Assembly: GCA_050177075.1 (NCBI GenBank)
Contig: JBFXHL010000125.1
Coordinates: 1 to 6,288 of the forward strand
Reading direction: 5' to 3'
From: UBA2239 sp050177075
GTDB lineage: Bacteria; Pseudomonadota; Gammaproteobacteria; Burkholderiales; UBA9220
DNA length: 6,288 bases
Each line of letters starts with the position of its first letter. Position 1 is the first letter of the stretch. The notes beneath the pieces were generated by a model. It made no database searches. It saw only the letters and a program-made list of their open reading frames with translations, and had not been told where the DNA came from. A program made the position numbers and the translations under genes. Shown here in pieces: positions 4,906 to 6,288 of the stretch.

Positions 4906-5902
4906 CTCCCGCGCCAACCTCTGGACGGCTGCGATCATCACCACCCTCCTGTTCTTCGTCTGCCTGCTGCTGCACGAGTTGGCGCATTCGGTGATGGCGA
5001 ACCGCCTCGGCGCCGGCGTCTCGCGCATCACGCTCTTCGTCTTCGGCGGCGTTTCGCAGCTCAAGAAGGAGCCCGACAGCCCGGCCAGCGAGTTCAAGGT
5101 GGCGATCGTCGGGCCGCTCACGAGCATTGTCCTGGCCGGGCTTTTCTACGCCATCTACCTCGGCCTCAACAGCCTCGGCGTCTCCAACGTGTGGGTGCTG
5201 GCGGCGAACTGGGTGGCGCGGATCAACCTCGCGCTCGCGATCTTCAACATGCTGCCGGGCTTCCCGCTCGATGGCGGCCGCGTCCTGCGCTCGATCCTCT
5301 GGCGCGCCTGGAACAGCCTCGACCGCGCCACCCGCGCGGCGGCGAACGTCGGCCAGGCATTCGGCTACCTGCTGGTCGGCCTCGGCTTCCTGATGGTCAT
5401 CAGCGGCAACTGGGGCGGCCTGTGGCCGGTCGCGCTCGGGTGGCTGCTGGCGAGCGCAGCCGCGGGCAGCTACCAGCGCGTGCAGCTTCAGGAGGCCCTC
5501 GGCGACGTCTACGTGCACGACCTGATGAGCAGCCCCGTGCGCACCATCCCCGCGCAGGCAACGCTCACGCAGGCGGCCTACGACTTCTTCATGGCCGCGC
5601 GTTTCACGGCCTTCGCGGTCGAGCAGGACGGGGCGATCGTGGGGATGATCCGGATGGAGCAGCTCCAGCCGGTCCCGCGCGAGGGCTGGGAGCAGACCAC
5701 CGTCGGCGAGGTGATGGAGCCGCTCGACCCTGAGGCGATGCTCGTGAACTCGGACAGGATGGCGGTCGACGCGATGATGCAGATGGCCGAGCACGACCTC
5801 GGCCGGCTGCTGGTTACCGATCACTCGGGCAACATCATCGGGATCATCAGCTCGAGCGACGTGCGGCGGCTGGTGCGGGTGAAGAGCGGACTGGGAATGT
5901 GA
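4901..5902 (+). CDS. Site-2 protease family (M50) with two CBS domains, 5'-truncated
   Basis: This is an intramembrane zinc metalloprotease. HELAH (4973-4987) supplies two zinc ligands and the glutamate, preceded by a membrane helix (AAIITTLLFFVCLLL). The third ligand is the aspartate of NMLPGFPLDGG (5270-5272). More membrane helices flank LTSIVLAGLFYAIYL and the segment after the DG motif. A CBS pair follows (about 5510-5680 and 5700-5890), including DLMSSPV and the closing SSSDVRRL. CBS pairs in this family often sense adenine nucleotides. The usual first 40 or so residues, with the first TM segment, and the start codon are missing because of the join near 4900. A TTG within HELAH (4979) is sometimes a formal start but would delete the active site. 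The 3' end is complete. Substrate is unknown. Confidence 0.88.
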   Translation, partial: DASRANLWTAAIITTLLFFVCLLLHELAHSVMANRLGAGVSRITLFVFGGVSQLKKEPDSPASEFKVAIVGPLTSIVLAGLFYAIYLGLNSLGVSNVWVLAANWVARINLALAIFNMLPGFPLDGGRVLRSILWRAWNSLDRATRAAANVGQAFGYLLVGLGFLMVISGNWGGLWPVALGWLLASAAAGSYQRVQLQEALGDVYVHDLMSSPVRTIPAQATLTQAAYDFFMAARFTAFAVEQDGAIVGMIRMEQLQPVPREGWEQTTVGEVMEPLDPEAMLVNSDRMAVDAMMQMAEHDLGRLLVTDHSGNIIGIISSSDVRRLVRVKSGLGM

Positions 5903-5914
5903 GAGGGCGAGGAT

Positions 5915-5940
5915 GGGGGACGGGAGTTGGGGCACTGGGG
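5915..5940 (+). other. G-rich tract matching the G-quadruplex pattern
   Basis: Four G-runs (5915-5919, 5922-5924, 5929-5932, 5937-5940) are separated by gaps of 2, 4 and 4 bases, satisfying the simple G3+N1-7 rule. The tract is on the coding strand, 13 bases after the protease stop, and could affect transcript end formation or stability. The remaining spacer up to 6045 shows no clear promoter or terminator; it holds an AAGATCTT palindrome at 5955-5962. Confidence 0.45.
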
Positions 5941-6045
5941 AAAGCGGCTGACACAAGATCTTAACGTGACTCTCGCAGGGAAATGGGAGTAGAACCGCGG
6001 AAGATGGTGCGCGTCCGATCTACCAGCCGCAGGAGCCGAAAGGGG

Positions 6046-6288
6046 ATGCCTGCAATGCGCCGTGGGTTCACGCTCATCGAGTTGCTGGTTGTCATAGCGA
6101 TCATCGCCATCCTGGCGGCGATCCTCTTCCCCGTCTTCGCAAGGGCCCGTGAGAAGGCACGTCAGTCCACCTGTCAGAGCAACCTCAAGCAGATCGGCCT
6201 GGCCATCATGATGTACGTGCAGGACTACGACGAGTTGATGCCCGCGTTCAAGCACTACGCGATCCCGGGAGACTCGAACTCACGCGTC
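6046..6288 (+). CDS. Type IV pilin-like/prepilin-type protein, start only
   Basis: The frame is open to the window edge, giving 81 residues. A short basic leader MPAMRRG precedes the class III cleavage site G|FTLIE, with glutamate at +5 and the methylation phenylalanine at +1. Next come the hydrophobic helix LLVVIAIIAILAA and the block FPVFARAREKARQ, then SNLKQIGLAI-MYVQDYDE. This is the secreted pseudopilin-like family (type II secretion G-like or DUF1559-type) that is greatly expanded in Armatimonadota and Planctomycetes. It would be processed by prepilin peptidase and assembled or exported at the inner membrane. AGGAG (6031-6035) fits the ATG at 6046; AGGGG (6041-6045) would fit the alternative ATG at 6055, giving leader MRRG. 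The C-terminal domain that would decide the subtype is outside the window. Confidence 0.9.
   Translation, partial: MPAMRRGFTLIELLVVIAIIAILAAILFPVFARAREKARQSTCQSNLKQIGLAIMMYVQDYDELMPAFKHYAIPGDSNSRV

Noticed and set aside
4675..5733. A 352-codon plus-strand frame linking RsuA residues to a long Arg/Ala-rich tail
   Set aside because: Only the segment 4789 to about 4893 is real coding sequence. The tail is the M50 gene read in the wrong frame, so it is not a fusion protein.
4688..5956. A 422-codon minus-strand frame rich in His, Asp, Arg and Glu
   Set aside because: It is the antisense shadow of the M50 protease and crosses the junction. Composition is typical of GC-rich shadow frames and no start signal is present.
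5948..5976. CTGACA at 5948 as a -35 box for the pilin-like gene
   Set aside because: No acceptable -10 hexamer occurs 15 to 19 bases downstream.

Overview
The window looks composite. Positions 1 to about 4895 read like a GC-rich proteobacterium, probably a betaproteobacterium. This is inferred from the look of the RAYT transposase, the DUF2288 protein, the MliC-type lipoprotein and the RsuA start, not from any search. From about 4900 to the end the content changes. A 5'-truncated site-2 protease and a prepilin start of the FTLIELLVVIAIIAILAA...FPVFARAREKARQ type follow, the latter familiar from Armatimonadota and Planctomycetes-like phyla. The join cuts an rsuA gene after about 35 codons and removes the start of the protease gene. 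It is either an assembly chimera or a real rearrangement.

Region 1 (1-1156) is a piece of an integron cassette array, lower in GC than the rest. A cassette encoding a 101-residue protein with 19-residue repeats ends in attC 1 (415-486). A complete cassette (481-1002) encodes a GFA/CENP-V-fold zinc protein whose stop codon lies inside attC 2 (928-1008). A third cassette starts at 1003, and its short reading frame (1127) is broken after 10 codons by a mobile element. No integrase or attI is in the window.

Region 2 (1157-1957) is a RAYT (Y1/HUH transposase) element bounded by perfect 15-bp inverted repeats. Its right end supplies the ribosome-binding site and GTG start available to the next gene, an MliC-like lipoprotein that has no standard start of its own.

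Region 3 (1958-4900) is a compact block of same-strand genes: MliC-like lipoprotein, a cytoplasmic alpha/beta hydrolase with its own likely promoter, a DUF2288 protein preceded by a tiny overlapping ORF, a two-TM SLATT protein, and the stub of rsuA behind a promoter placed for leaderless transcription.

Region 4 (4901-6288) holds the M50/CBS protease without its N-terminus, a G-rich spacer, and the start of a type IV pilin-like protein that runs off the window. All genes read on the plus strand. No complete undescribed system is evident. The most notable items are the repeat-protein cassette, the RAYT junctions and the rsuA/M50 join.
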